DNA from: Amphirosellinia nigrospora
Taxonomy: Eukaryota; Ascomycota; Sordariomycetes; Xylariales; Xylariaceae
Assembly (NCBI GenBank): GCA_004123355.1
Contig: SCHM01000004.1
Span: 6,475,017 to 6,539,016 of the forward strand
DNA: 64,000 nt
Direction: 5' to 3'
A program made the translations under genes and the position numbers. Of this stretch, positions 53,645 to 64,000 are shown piece by piece. The notes below the pieces were generated by a model. The model had not been told where the DNA came from. It made no database searches and saw nothing but the letters and a program-made list of their open reading frames with translations. How positions within the stretch are numbered: the stretch's first letter is position 1; each line of letters begins with the position of its first letter.

Positions 53645-54430
53645 ACGTACCACACAACCATCCTGGCCACACAACCATCCTGGCCACTTAAGCTTGCATT
53701 TTACTAAAATTATAATAACTTTACGGAACTAAGCTTAATCGGGAAATAATTTATAGGTTTAATATATACTATAGTATATAAATATAATTTTTTTAATTTT
53801 TTACGCTAGCTTAATAAGGTTATAAACCCGGTTTTAAAGTAAGCTAAAAATAAAGCTAAAATAAAATCCTAGTTAGTACTAGCGTATAATTTTACTAAAA
53901 TTTGAAAAAATTAAAATTAGATTTATTATATCTTTTATACTATATATATTTTTTTCGAATTTTCTAAGCTAGGTTTAGTATTTCTTTTTATTTTTTAAAG
54001 TGTAAAATTTTATTATTTTTTATTATTTTTTAATTTTTTCAATTTTTTTATTTAATTTTTACATTTTTTTATACTTTAAAAATAAAAAAAATACTAAACC
54101 TACGTTAAAAAATTCAAAAATATATATAATATAAAAGACATAATAAATCTAATTTTAATTTTTTTAAAATTTTAGTAAAATTATACGCTAGTACTAACTA
54201 GGATTTTATTTTAGCTTTATTTTTAGCTTACTTTAAAAACCGGGGTTTATAACCTTATTAAGCTAGCGTAAAAAATTAAAAAAATTATATTTATATACTA
54301 AATATAGTTATATATTAAACCTATAAATTATTTCCCGATTAAGCTTAGTTCCGTAAAATTATAATTTTAGTAAAATGCCAAGCCTAAGTGGCCAGGATGG
54401 TTGTGTGGCCAGGATGGTTGTGTGGTACGT
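53645..54430. mobile_element. 786-bp foldback (MITE-like) element inside element C
   Basis: The left arm (about 53645-54008) and right arm (about 54055-54430) are near-perfect reverse complements around a T-rich loop of about 45 bp. Tips read ACGTACCACACAACC and are flanked by TA on both sides, which fits a TA target duplication of Tc1/mariner or Fot1/pogo-type elements. There is no transposase frame, so it is non-autonomous. It interrupts the LTR element and is therefore younger. The outer 50 bp of both arms are GC-normal while the inner arms are AT-rich. Confidence 0.85.
53650..53683 (+). repeat. Tandem 17-bp repeat in the hairpin tip
   Basis: Two identical head-to-tail copies of CCACACAACCATCCTGG; mirrored in the right tip at about 54392-54425. 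Subterminal repeats are common transposase-binding sites in DNA transposons, so this may be one (inference). Confidence 0.8.
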
Positions 54431-55673
54431 TATATTGTTTTTTTATAATTTAGCTTATATTTTATTTTTTATTAAAACGTTTTATATTAAGCTAAATATT
54501 CGGGGTATATATAAGTTTATTAATTATAATGTTATATATTTATTAAATATTTCGGGTTTTTTAATAATTAATAAAAAGTTTTTTATAGTTTTTAAAAATA
54601 GCTTATATATATTTTATTTTAAGCTAGTAATTTTATAAATACTATTAAAAAGCTATATAATACGTTATAAATATTTAATATTTAAATTATTATTTTTAGA
54701 AAATTAATTTAAATAGTTGCTATATTATTATTTTAATAAATAACGCTATTTATTAAAAATTACTTGCTAATTCGAATATAATTTTTTAGTTTATAATTTA
54801 TAAGCATTAAAGCTTATATTAATTATATTTAAATTTAGCGTATTTTATTTAATATCGTATAATTAGCTTAAATTAAATATAAATTAAATAATATAATTAT
54901 TTTATTTTTATTTTTATATTTATTTAGCTTAATAATATTATTTATTAAAAATATATTAAAAAAATAGCTTAAACTTATTATTTTTATTAGGTTTAAATAA
55001 AATTTAAGCTTTTATATTTTTATAAGTTTAACAATAAGTTTTTAATCGTTTTTAATTAATTATGCTAATTAATTATTATATATATATTTATTATTTTTTT
55101 AATATTTATTAATATATATAAAAAGTTTATTATTATATTTATTAGTATATTTATTAAAGCTAATAATATTAAAGTTATTATTAGTTTTATTATTATATTT
55201 ATTAATATAGTTATAATATTGTTATTTTAGTTTTATAAACCTAGTTTTCGGAAATTTTTTTTTATTTTTATTAGTATAGTTTTAAATCGTAAGTTTATTT
55301 TCGTTTTTAGTTAGTCGATTTATTTAGCTATATTAATTAAATACGTTAATATAAATATTATAGCTTATTATATTTATAGCTAAAAACGCTTATTAAATTA
55401 TTTAACATTAAGCTATTTATATCCGTTATAAGCCGTTACTTTTGCTTAAAATAAGCTTTTAAAATCCGCTATTATATATAAAATAAATATTGTAAAGTAT
55501 ACTTTTTAAAATAGGTTTAATAAAGTGTTTAATTAGCATAATTGTAAGGTTAAATCTTTATAGGTTAGTCGGCTGCAAGGTTGTTTATAATCGCATAACT
55601 AGTTTTAAATATTATTTATAATCGCGTAACTAGTCTTAAATAAAAGCTATAAAGCTACGCAAATAGCTATTTA

Positions 55674-55880
55674 TACGTGCTTATTAACCTATATTAAATA
55701 ACCTACGGGGCTTTTACTATTACGGTTTAGGCTATATAGATCAGGTCTTAATATACTAGGTTGGTTAATTAAGTAAAAGGCTAAGTCTAGTTTCTGTGGT
55801 GGGCTAAATACTTATAGCTGTGGGGTGGACTGGCTTGCAGTGCCCGCCAGGGCCCTGCCAGTCGCCACCCTGGAGCCACA
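55674..55880. repeat. Right LTR of element C
   Basis: Same length as the left LTR. Inner start is RIP-like (TACGTGCTTATTAACC); the outer end is unmutated and GC-rich (cgccagggccctgccagtcg). Confidence 0.87.
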
Positions 55881-55886
55881 TAAGTA
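55881..55886 (+). repeat. Target-site duplication TAAGTA, right
   Basis: Matches 49392-49397. Confidence 0.75.
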
Positions 55887-56128
55887 CCTGGGTTCAAGTA
55901 TGTCATTAGATCAACGCAATTCTAAATATAGCAGCGCGACACAGCGTTCAGTGAATTTGGCCACGATATTCCGTTTATAATCTGTACAGTGGCGTTTTGA
56001 GTTGGGAATCTTGATCCCCATTTTACAAAAGCGCTGATTGGCTACAACTGTAATTGACGCATTTTATTGACTTAACTAGTAATCCGGGATAAACCTTGGG
56101 GCCAAATCGAATCAGTGGTAACATAACC

Positions 56129-59100
56129 ATGTCTGAATCAGTTGAAACGTTCCCTAGAGGCGATAGGGAGATGCTAGCGCAAAATGACGACGATGGCGAC
56201 GATGGTACCGACGACGAAACTATCGAATTAGACCTTGCCGACAGCTGGAAGCTGTTGCTGCTGAAAAGGTCAGCAGATGGGGAAGTATGGGACTTCACTG
56301 CGCCAGACAGTTTGAAGGCATTCTTCGACGAATGGGGCTATTGTATGAAGAGGACGGTCGGCAAAGAGGCAATATCTTGCACCGGCTCCTGTTGAACTGC
56401 GAAGAAGGGACATCGACAAAATGGCTCACCTTCGGGATGCTGTCACCACAATTGTGCAAAAACATCCTTTTCTACTTTGGCAAGGCCGGACAAAGCATGA
56501 GGATGATTCTCCTCTTTGGCTAGCTGTCAAACAAAAGGAGGCAACTATGGTCATGGCCTTCATGGAAGGCTTGAAACGATCAGACCAAAACCAATCGTCG
56601 GAACTCAAAGCTCTCCTGAAGCAACCCGTGGACCCCGAACGGAGAAGCATGTTTCAATGGGCGATCGAAAAGAACCTTGACGAAGACGCGCTTCAAGCTC
56701 TGCTAAGCCATGTATCTGATGATACTTCTAGTACAAGACATGAATGGTCGCACAGCTCTTCATGCCGTCTTGGCATATGGCGATTGCACGACGGATCGTG
56801 TCCGTACCATTCAGCAGATGATACACCAATCAAGCAGGGCCCTGGGTGCGGTAGACAAACTGGGCCGCTCCATCTATGCGCATCATCTCTGGACGCAAAA
56901 ACAATGGATAGAACAAAAACGGCTGTCGAAAGAGAAGGCCGAAAAGGAAGAAAAAGTGAGATTATCAAACAGGCAGCCAGATAGGGACGTACCTGATATA
57001 GACCCGAAGTTGGCATCAAAAATAGCAATGGGCCAGGCTTTCCAGGATAAGGATATTGACCCCAAGAAAGCCAACTTATCTCAACCTCCCAAGCAATCAG
57101 ACCCGAGAAATGAAATGACAAAAGGAAGCTTAGAAAATCAGATTGATGATTTATGGCATCAAAAGTGACCGTCGGATAGGTAACGCCTCAAGGTCAAATC
57201 AGGGGGTCCGCCGAGAGCCTCTCCCGGAACCCAATCTGACTATGCGTCGCACATTCTCGGCCAAGCTGCAGGATCAGCCGGGCCACATGTCGCCGATGCG
57301 CAATGAGAAGGACGAATGGAAAATAGCAGATCAGAAGAGAAAAGCGCAAAGTAGGAGACGACGAAATGCTGAGGAAAATGCTCAAGCGGCGGAAAAGAAT
57401 CAGAAAAAGGACGAGAAGGAGAAAGCAAAGGCCAGAGAGGAGGCGAAGAGGCACCCGACAACCCTCGAGGCAAACTCACAGACTGTCCGACTAGAGATTA
57501 AACTACGTTGTATGCGAACACTCTCCCGAAGGGACGGCGAGGATTTATACGGACACAACTCGGAGGGTAGGTTCTTGGCTTTTCAAATAAAGAAAGGAGT
57601 TATGATATGAATCCCCACATATAACCTCCAACCGACTTATCTCGCTATTATAGGAAATATGACAACCTCTGTATAAGCATGAAAAGAAAACAACTGACTT
57701 TTCGCATATAGAACGCCAGATCTGCTTTGACTTCCCGGGACGGCCGACTGTGCGCCTCGAAGCTTTCAAGATGAGCTTCCAGAGCGTAAAGTTTGACGAA
57801 GTATTACAGTATGCCGCCTTTCCTTCAGTTAAGTTTGAGAAAAATACTTCGGACGATGAAGTGTCGAGTACAGATGGCCGCGGTCGCAAAGAAATGATAG
57901 AGATCTTTGAATGGCTTCGCAAGGCGAAACATGTCAAGCGGATTGTCAAGGTTATTGTAAATGACTTTGAAAAGCCCTCACATAGCGACAGGGCTATTGT
58001 GGAATCACTCAAAGGCTTTCGCGTGGAAGAGCTCCAGTGGCTGAAGACAGATCTTGATCCAGAGACTATCTTGAACGTCAGCGATGATATCCGCAAGTTG
58101 CGCCTTCGCTGGAGCGGGAGTAACACTGCGTTAAGAGCCTGGGGTGACCCTTACGGCTTACGAAAATTGTCACACCTGGACACTGTGCAATTGGAACTTG
58201 AAGGTGATGAGGTATGAGCTCCGATCTTTGCGGCAGAACATCCTTACTTCCCACCACTGACGCGCAAGAATCGACAGGTTCTAGAGAGCTATGACGACAC
58301 ATGGGAAATATTAGAAAATTCGAGGCTAGAATGAACTTACCTCCTGACGCAAAAGTAGACGAGAATACGCTTTCTGAAGACGATATCTTAGATCCTAGGA
58401 GGATAACGGTGAAGGTTCCCGCGATGAATACATTTGGCAGATCGGCCGCAAGAATGACTCTCACAGACGTGTTAGATACCAGCAACAAACACGTTGAGAA
58501 TCACAAATGGCTAGAGGCAATGGATAACTTCCGCGAAGAGATGATTCCCGTGTGGAAGGAGGCTCAAAAGCGAGTTGTCAAAGATCTGAGCAAAGAGCTA
58601 TTCGCTCAACCCATTACTGTGGCTCTCATCGACGATGGCGTTGACGTCCTAGAACCATCACTACAAGGAAAGCTCATCGATGGCAAGACTTTAAGTTACG
58701 ACTTGCTTCTCGACAGTGAGCCTACGGAGCAAAGAGAGCATGCATTCTGGGAGTCTTCTGGAGGTCACGGCACTGTGATGGCTAATAGTATGTTGAGCTC
58801 TGATCCCTGGAATTCGCCTTGCCTCTCATAGAGACTCCCGGGTTAAGGGTCGATCTTACCTGTAATGACTTGTTTATCCAGAATTCACACTGACACTAAG
58901 TGATTTAGTGATCTTTCGCGTCTGCCCCATGGCTCAACTATACGTGATCCGCATGGAAACTCACATAGATTGTGACAACAAGAGTAGGATCAACGCGCAC
59001 AGCGCAGCTGAGGCCATTAACGCGGCCGTAGATAGGGGCGTCAACATCATCTCCATGTCATGGACCATCAGCCAAAACGAGGATAGCAAGGACAGCGGGC

Positions 59101-59705
59101 TACAGCAGGCCATAGACAGAGCTTACGAGAACAACATCCTCATGTTCGCCTCCAGCAGCGACGGCGGCCACTTCAGGGACGATTCCTGGCCATCTCTCTC
59201 AAGCGGGACGCCTTCTTCCGGATCGGCGCCGCCAAAGCCGACGGCAAACCCTTCGACTGGGCCGGGCCTGTAAATCTGCTCGATTACACCTTCCCGGGCG
59301 TCGACGTGATCAAAGCGCATAGCAGATCCCCGCAGAAGTCGGACTCGAAATACGACGATAAACTAGACAGAATGGTGACCGAGACAGGCTCCTCGGTCGC
59401 TACCGCCCTGGCGGCCGGCACGCAGCGATGGTGTTGATCTGCGCGCGTATCGCGGCGATCGATTCGTTGGAGAGCAAGCGGGGCGTGACACAGAACGTGC
59501 TGAACGAGATGCAGAAGCGCAATAATATGGCGGTCGCGCTGGAGAGACTTGGAGTGAAGCTCGGCGAGAATAAGTTCATCGAGGTGTGGCAGACGCTCGA
59601 TACGCGGGAGTGGCCTAATTTTAAGGAAAAGAGGCCGCGGCGAAGATGGAGATGGTGGCTGCTAAGACTATCCCTTTGATCCCTAGCCAAGTCATTGGAA
59701 CATAG
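56129..59705 (+). CDS. Intracellular ankyrin + S8 (subtilisin-like) serine protease (frame-broken)
   Basis: Large fungal subtilase without a signal peptide, so probably cytosolic. The ATG at 56129 gives MSESVETFPRGDREM, an acidic stretch and WKLLLLKRSADGEVWDF. Ankyrin-like units follow: GNILHRLLLNCEEG, DDSPLWLAVKQKEATMVMAF and NGRTALHAVLAYGD. Next is a charged coiled-coil region (56880-57470), then RPTVRLEAFKMSFQSVKFDE. The S8 domain has Asp in VALIDDGVDVLEP (58631-58636), His in SSGGHGTVMAN (58766-58768) and Ser in TETGSSVATALAAG (59393-59395). A 121-nt intron (58788-58908) joins VMAN to MIFRVCPMAQLYVIRMETH in frame; another probable intron is about 57565-57710. The oxyanion segment reads FASSSDGG rather than GNxG. 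The C-terminus runs MVLICARIAAID ... IPLIPSQVIGT, with the stop at 59703-59705. About eight one-base shifts, mostly lost G or C, break the frame; an in-frame TGA near 58216 is either an intron edge or a further defect. Confidence 0.8.
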
Positions 59706-60249
59706 GGGTTTGGTTTATATGGTGGGGTGGTATGATGATAGTTCACCATGTATTGTTTTTGGAATACATCAAATCATCCGGGCGACTCTACTTAGTTCAC
59801 ATAGCCCTTGTGATAGATCTATATTTTTTAAAGTTATAGTTAATCACCTACACAAATTCGAAACCCCTTGACAGTAGACGGCACAATAGAATGCAAATAA
59901 GGACAAGGAGGAAATCTGAAGAAAACGCAAGAAGAATGAAGATTGAAGAGTGGGTGAGTGCCAGCTGTCCATTTCTACCCAACTCCCGAGCCCCTTTAAT
60001 TCGTGCATAAAAAGCCGTCCCCTTATCGGTGATCTCTACCTAAGCTCTGCCCAACAACACTTGATAACGAGAACCATACGAGTCCTGTTTGCACCCTGAA
60101 ATTGTGAAATGGGACATAAGGAGCTTACCGGCTAATTAGAACTGTCATGAAGCCACGCCACATTCACCCAGCCACAGTATTACCCAGCCATAGTACTTCA
60201 GGGACTTTAGGAACAAAGAGATTATTTGTATATAGTTTAGTTACGCCTA
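59706..60249. other. 3' flank of the protease gene
   Basis: About 540 bp of ordinary DNA with no gene seen. 'gggactttaggaac' at 60200 and 'actataaagtccttaatag' at 60309 are loosely inverted and may be the worn edge of the next repeat. Confidence 0.4.
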
Positions 60250-60369
60250 CAAAGGTAGATTAAAAAGCTTTCGCGCAATAATAAGTATAAATAACCTACC
60301 TTATACTATAAAGTCCTTAATAGTTTGTTGCGCTTTTTAAAAACTGTATAATTTTTAAAAACTACGTAC

Positions 60370-60530
60370 TTTATGCTTTTTTATATTTTTCGCTTTTTTT
60401 ATATTTTTATTTCTTTTATATTCTTTATTTCTTTTGAGTTTTTATTTCTTTTACGTTTTTTGCTTTTTTATATTTTTCGCCTTTTTATATTTTTCGCTTT
60501 TTCTATACTTTTATTTTTGTACCTTTGCTT
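60370..60530 (+). repeat. T-rich degenerate tandem repeat
   Basis: Repeated variants of 'gctttttatatttttc' and 'ttatttcttt' with a period of about 16-18 bp. The 68-codon frame across it is low-complexity and spurious. Confidence 0.7.
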
Positions 60531-62704
60531 CCGAACCACAAGTTATAACTTTAAACCAACCTCTGTTTTTATACTATAAACCTCCGGTTTTGCTTTAGCA
60601 CTATTATTATAAGTTAAAAAAAATTTAGCAAATTATACTAACTATTATTTTACGGTTTTAACAAGCTCGCAAAAAGTATAAAAAAAGCACTATTTAGCGG
60701 GCTAGCGGCTAATTTACTTTACTTAAAAACAAAAAACATATAATAGCAAAAATAAAACTAAAGCTAATTTAAAAAAAAAAAAATAAAAAAACCTTAAAAC
60801 ATAAAAACCCCGTATTAACAACTATAAAAATATATTAAATACTAATAATAATAACTATTAATTAAATAATTTATAGTTAAAAATAACTTAAATAAAAATA
60901 TAAATATATAAAAAACTGCTTTTTAAGTTAATATAAAAATTAATATATTTTTAATATATTTTTTAAATATAATAAATATTTATTTTAAACTATTTTAAAA
61001 TTATATTTACTTATTATAGCTTTATTTAAGATTTATTTAGTTTTATTATTAATATTAAAATTTTATTAAATAATAACTATTTTTTTTTTAGATTTTTTAT
61101 TTATTAATAATATAAATAATAATTTTAGCTTATTAACGATAATAATATATATAACAGTATAGCTAATATATAACTATATAAAATATTTTATATAATTAAA
61201 ATAAATATTACCGAACTAAATTAACGAAATATATAACTATAAAATAAAAATAATATAAAAAATAATTAAGTTATTAATATATAGATCTAATACTTGATTG
61301 GCCTAGTGATAAATTATATAATTACTAGTGCTTGGGTGGCTATGTAATATAATAGCACGTGGCTTTATATATGCGCTAAATACTGCGCAGCACGCGTAAA
61401 AAAAGCTCTTTTTACGCGGGATAAAAAAAATGTTAAACTACTATAGCTACTTAAGCAAATTTTTAATATTTAATAAAAAAATAGCTTATTTAGTTTATAA
61501 CTAAAAAACTAAAAATATATAATAATATAAATATATTAATTAAGCTAATTAATTTAGTATTGCTTTTTAATATTAATATTATTTTTATAAAATAGCTAGC
61601 GTATTTTTACGATTAATTAACTTTTAAAAAGCTTAATTAGCATATTTTAGCTATTTTTAGTTATTAATTTAAGTTAATAAATACTAACTAAAAAGAATTA
61701 AAAAAATTATTATAAATTTAAGAATTAAAATAATAAAATATTAATATTTATTTAATAAAATAATTAATTAATAAATTAATATTTAATAATAACTAAAACT
61801 AATAATATATAACTTTAAAATATACGAAAGTAAACTATATTAAAAAGAAAAAAAATATAATAAAGTTACTAAAGATTTTAAAAAAAAAATTAAAAAACAA
61901 TTTATTAATTATAAATATAAATAAAGCTTATAAAAAATAAGTTTAACGAAATTATTAATAACTTAAAAAAGTTAAATAAATTAAATAAAAATTAGTTTTA
62001 GTTAATTTAGTTAATTTAATTAATTAAATTAATCTAGCTAATAAAAATATATTTAAAATATTTAATAATAAATAATATTATTAAAAAAGTAATTAAAAAA
62101 TATTAGGCCTTTTAGATAAAGCAGCAAAAAAATAAATAAGTTTTTTAAAAAGTTTAAATCGATTAATTTAAAAAAAAAAACTAAAGCGTAATTTTACTAA
62201 AAAAAAGTTTAAAAGCAAAAAAAAAAAAAAAATTACCTTTATTTTAAATTTAAACTTAAATTTATTAAATTTATTATTATTATTATTAAATTTAAAAGAA
62301 TTTAATAATACTTATATTAAATATAAATATTATTTATTACGGAAAAACTTAAAAAAGTTTTTATTTATAAATAAAACTAAGCTAAAATAACGTAAATTTA
62401 AACTAAAGCTCGATAAAAAAAACTATTTAAAAAAGCTTAAAACTAGTTAATATATTAACGTAATTTATATTTTATTATAAAAACTATTAAGCATAATTTT
62501 AAAAATTTTATTAATTCGTATAAAAAATTAATGCTAGTATAAATAATTATTAGTACGTTAAAACTAGCCTTTTTAAACCTAATTAAAAGTATTAAAAAAA
62601 AGTTATATATATTAAAAATCTTTAATAAAACTTATAATATAATAGGCTAAATATACAAAAAAACATATAAAATAATATTGTTAATTATAAATATAATAAA
62701 AATA

Positions 62705-62822
62705 ATACGCGCGGGCAAGGGGTGTGCGCGTATGTGCACACACTCGCCCTAGCGGGCGCGCACTAGCCATAGCGTGGCTAGCGCCTGGTTTGTGCGTGTA
62801 GCTTCGCCACACACATATATTT
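62705..62822. repeat. Isolated GC-rich hairpin-bearing pocket
   Basis: About 118 bp of GC-rich sequence embedded in saturated AT DNA. It holds CTAGCCA-TAGCG-TGGCTAG, a perfect 7-bp stem with a 5-nt loop, extendable by GCG/CGC, and other short palindromes such as 'gtgtgcgcgtatgtgcacac'. It looks like an unmutated piece of a repeat or a late insertion; origin unknown. Confidence 0.6.
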
Positions 62823-64000
62823 GCACATATATATATATTATTTAGACCTATAAAATTCTTATAGATTTAAAAACTTAATCTTTATTTTTTTTTAATATAT
62901 AAATTCTATTTATATTTTATTATATTAAATAATACTTTTATTGTTTTATTATATAAACTATATTAAACTATTATTATTATTATTTATTATTATTAATTAG
63001 CTTTTTTTAATAATTATTATTATTTTAATAATATAAATCCGTTAATAAAATTATTAATAAATTATTTAATTTGTTATTTAACTATTATTAAAAACGTTAT
63101 TATTTTAATAAAATAATATTTTTAAGCAAATATTAATAAGTATTTTAGTATATTTTTATTTTTTATTTTTTATTAAAGCCGAATATTTTTATAATTATAT
63201 ATAAATAATATATTTAAATTTAAAATCAAAATTATTATCGGAATATAAACTTCGGTTAGTTTATAATAATATATTTAATTAAATAATAAAATATATTTTA
63301 ATATAAACTTATAAAACGTTAATAAGTTTAGCAATATATTTTTATATTTTATTTTATAATATAAAGCAAATGTATTAAATATTATAAAATAAACGTAATA
63401 AATAACTTTACTAGTTTATTTAAACGTAGTATATATTTAATTTTTAATTTTTTTTAATTTTAATTATTTATAGTTTATATTTATTTTGTTTATTATATTA
63501 AAAAAGCTTATATTTAATATTATACTAAAAAATAAAAAAAGTTTATAGTTTAAAAAAATAAAATTTATATTAAAACAAAAATCTATATTATAAATAAAAT
63601 AAAACAATTTATATTTATATTAATAATAGCTTAATTAAAACTTTTAATATTATTTATAAAATTAAAAATAAATAATTAAATAATAAACTAATTAATTAAA
63701 AAACCTAAATATATAATAAAGTTTTATAATAAATATATATTAATATAATTAAATAAAACAAAAATATCGATAATTTTATTAAATTTATATAAAACTAAAA
63801 TAAAATAAATAAATATAACGTTATATATTTAATAATTTATATAAAAATATATAACGTTTTATATAAAATAAAAATATTTCGATAAAGTTAAATAATTTAG
63901 CTAATAAAAAGTTAAATAATCTAGCTAATAAATAGTTAAATAATTAATTAATAAATATCCTAGAAAAACAAAAGTAAAAGTTCTTAAATATACGTCGAAA

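Larger units (their letters stand above)
49398..55880. mobile_element. LTR retrotransposon fossil C (6483 bp) with nested hairpin element
   Basis: Two 207-bp direct LTRs (49398-49604 and 55674-55880) with TG...CA ends and TAAGTA flanks on both sides. The interior is AT-saturated and broken beyond reading. Net of the 786-bp nested element, the original was about 5.7 kb. Superfamily not resolved. An A-rich tract on the minus strand next to the left LTR weakly suggests it faces left. RIP prevents dating. Confidence 0.88.
60250..64000. repeat. AT-rich RIP-like block 4
   Basis: Composition returns to extreme AT with sparse CpA/TpG. No gene is visible. Spared pockets are at 61268-61430 and 62705-62822. 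No element ends could be paired inside the window; the block runs off the right edge. Confidence 0.75.

Noticed and set aside
54375-54638. 87-codon plus frame starting in the hairpin tip
   Set aside because: It runs from the end of the foldback element into AT-saturated LTR interior; composition artefact.
60373-60579. 68-codon frame rich in F, I and L
   Set aside because: Low-complexity translation of a T-rich tandem repeat, not a membrane protein gene.
61268-61430. Possible tRNA-like sequence in a spared pocket
   Set aside because: No cloverleaf with A and B boxes could be fitted; treated as unassigned repeat remnant.
1-64000. Organellar DNA as an explanation of the extreme AT content
   Set aside because: The AT blocks carry LTR pairs with target duplications and CpA-depleted, CpG-retaining composition, and they alternate with nuclear intron-bearing genes; no mitochondrial gene is seen.

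Overview
The window looks like nuclear DNA of a filamentous ascomycete (Pezizomycotina). The genes have short GT-AG introns (50-145 nt) and encode typical fungal families. The gene-bearing islands have ordinary base composition, and they sit between long, extremely AT-rich blocks with almost no CpA/TpG and almost no open frames. That is the signature of repeat-induced point mutation (RIP) acting on transposons: a 'two-speed' compartment.

Layout. 1-19900: AT block holding an inverted repeat pair, a ~1.5-kb direct repeat pair (possibly very long LTRs) and an LTR element at about 12255-19319. 19900-28609: island 1, with a GT31-type glycosyltransferase (minus), a small secreted protein with a duplicated module (plus) and an alkaline phosphatase (minus). 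28615-35382: LTR retrotransposon with 5-bp target duplication TCAAC. 35388-49391: island 2, with a glutamate decarboxylase relic, an MFS transporter, an agmatinase/arginase-family enzyme, a small secreted Cys protein, an LCCL-domain membrane protein and, divergent from it, the queuine tRNA-ribosyltransferase accessory subunit (QTRT2). 49398-55880: a second LTR element with TAAGTA flanks, into which a 786-bp hairpin (foldback, MITE-like) element has inserted. 55887-60240: island 3, with an intracellular ankyrin plus S8 (subtilisin) protease. 60250-64000: another AT block with two islands of spared sequence.

The most surprising property is that almost every recognisable host gene is broken into several frames by single-base insertions or losses, mostly in short homopolymers, while domain motifs and splice sites stay intact and stop codons made by substitution are rare. 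This looks more like consensus indel error than natural decay, but decay in a dying accessory region cannot be excluded from sequence alone. The glutamate decarboxylase is the one that looks worn, with a missing motif residue and a RIP-type nonsense codon.

Glutamate decarboxylase, an MCH1/nodulin-like transporter and agmatinase lie within 7 kb and could serve amine/GABA metabolism, but this is only proximity. No rRNA, tRNA or CRISPR array was seen.
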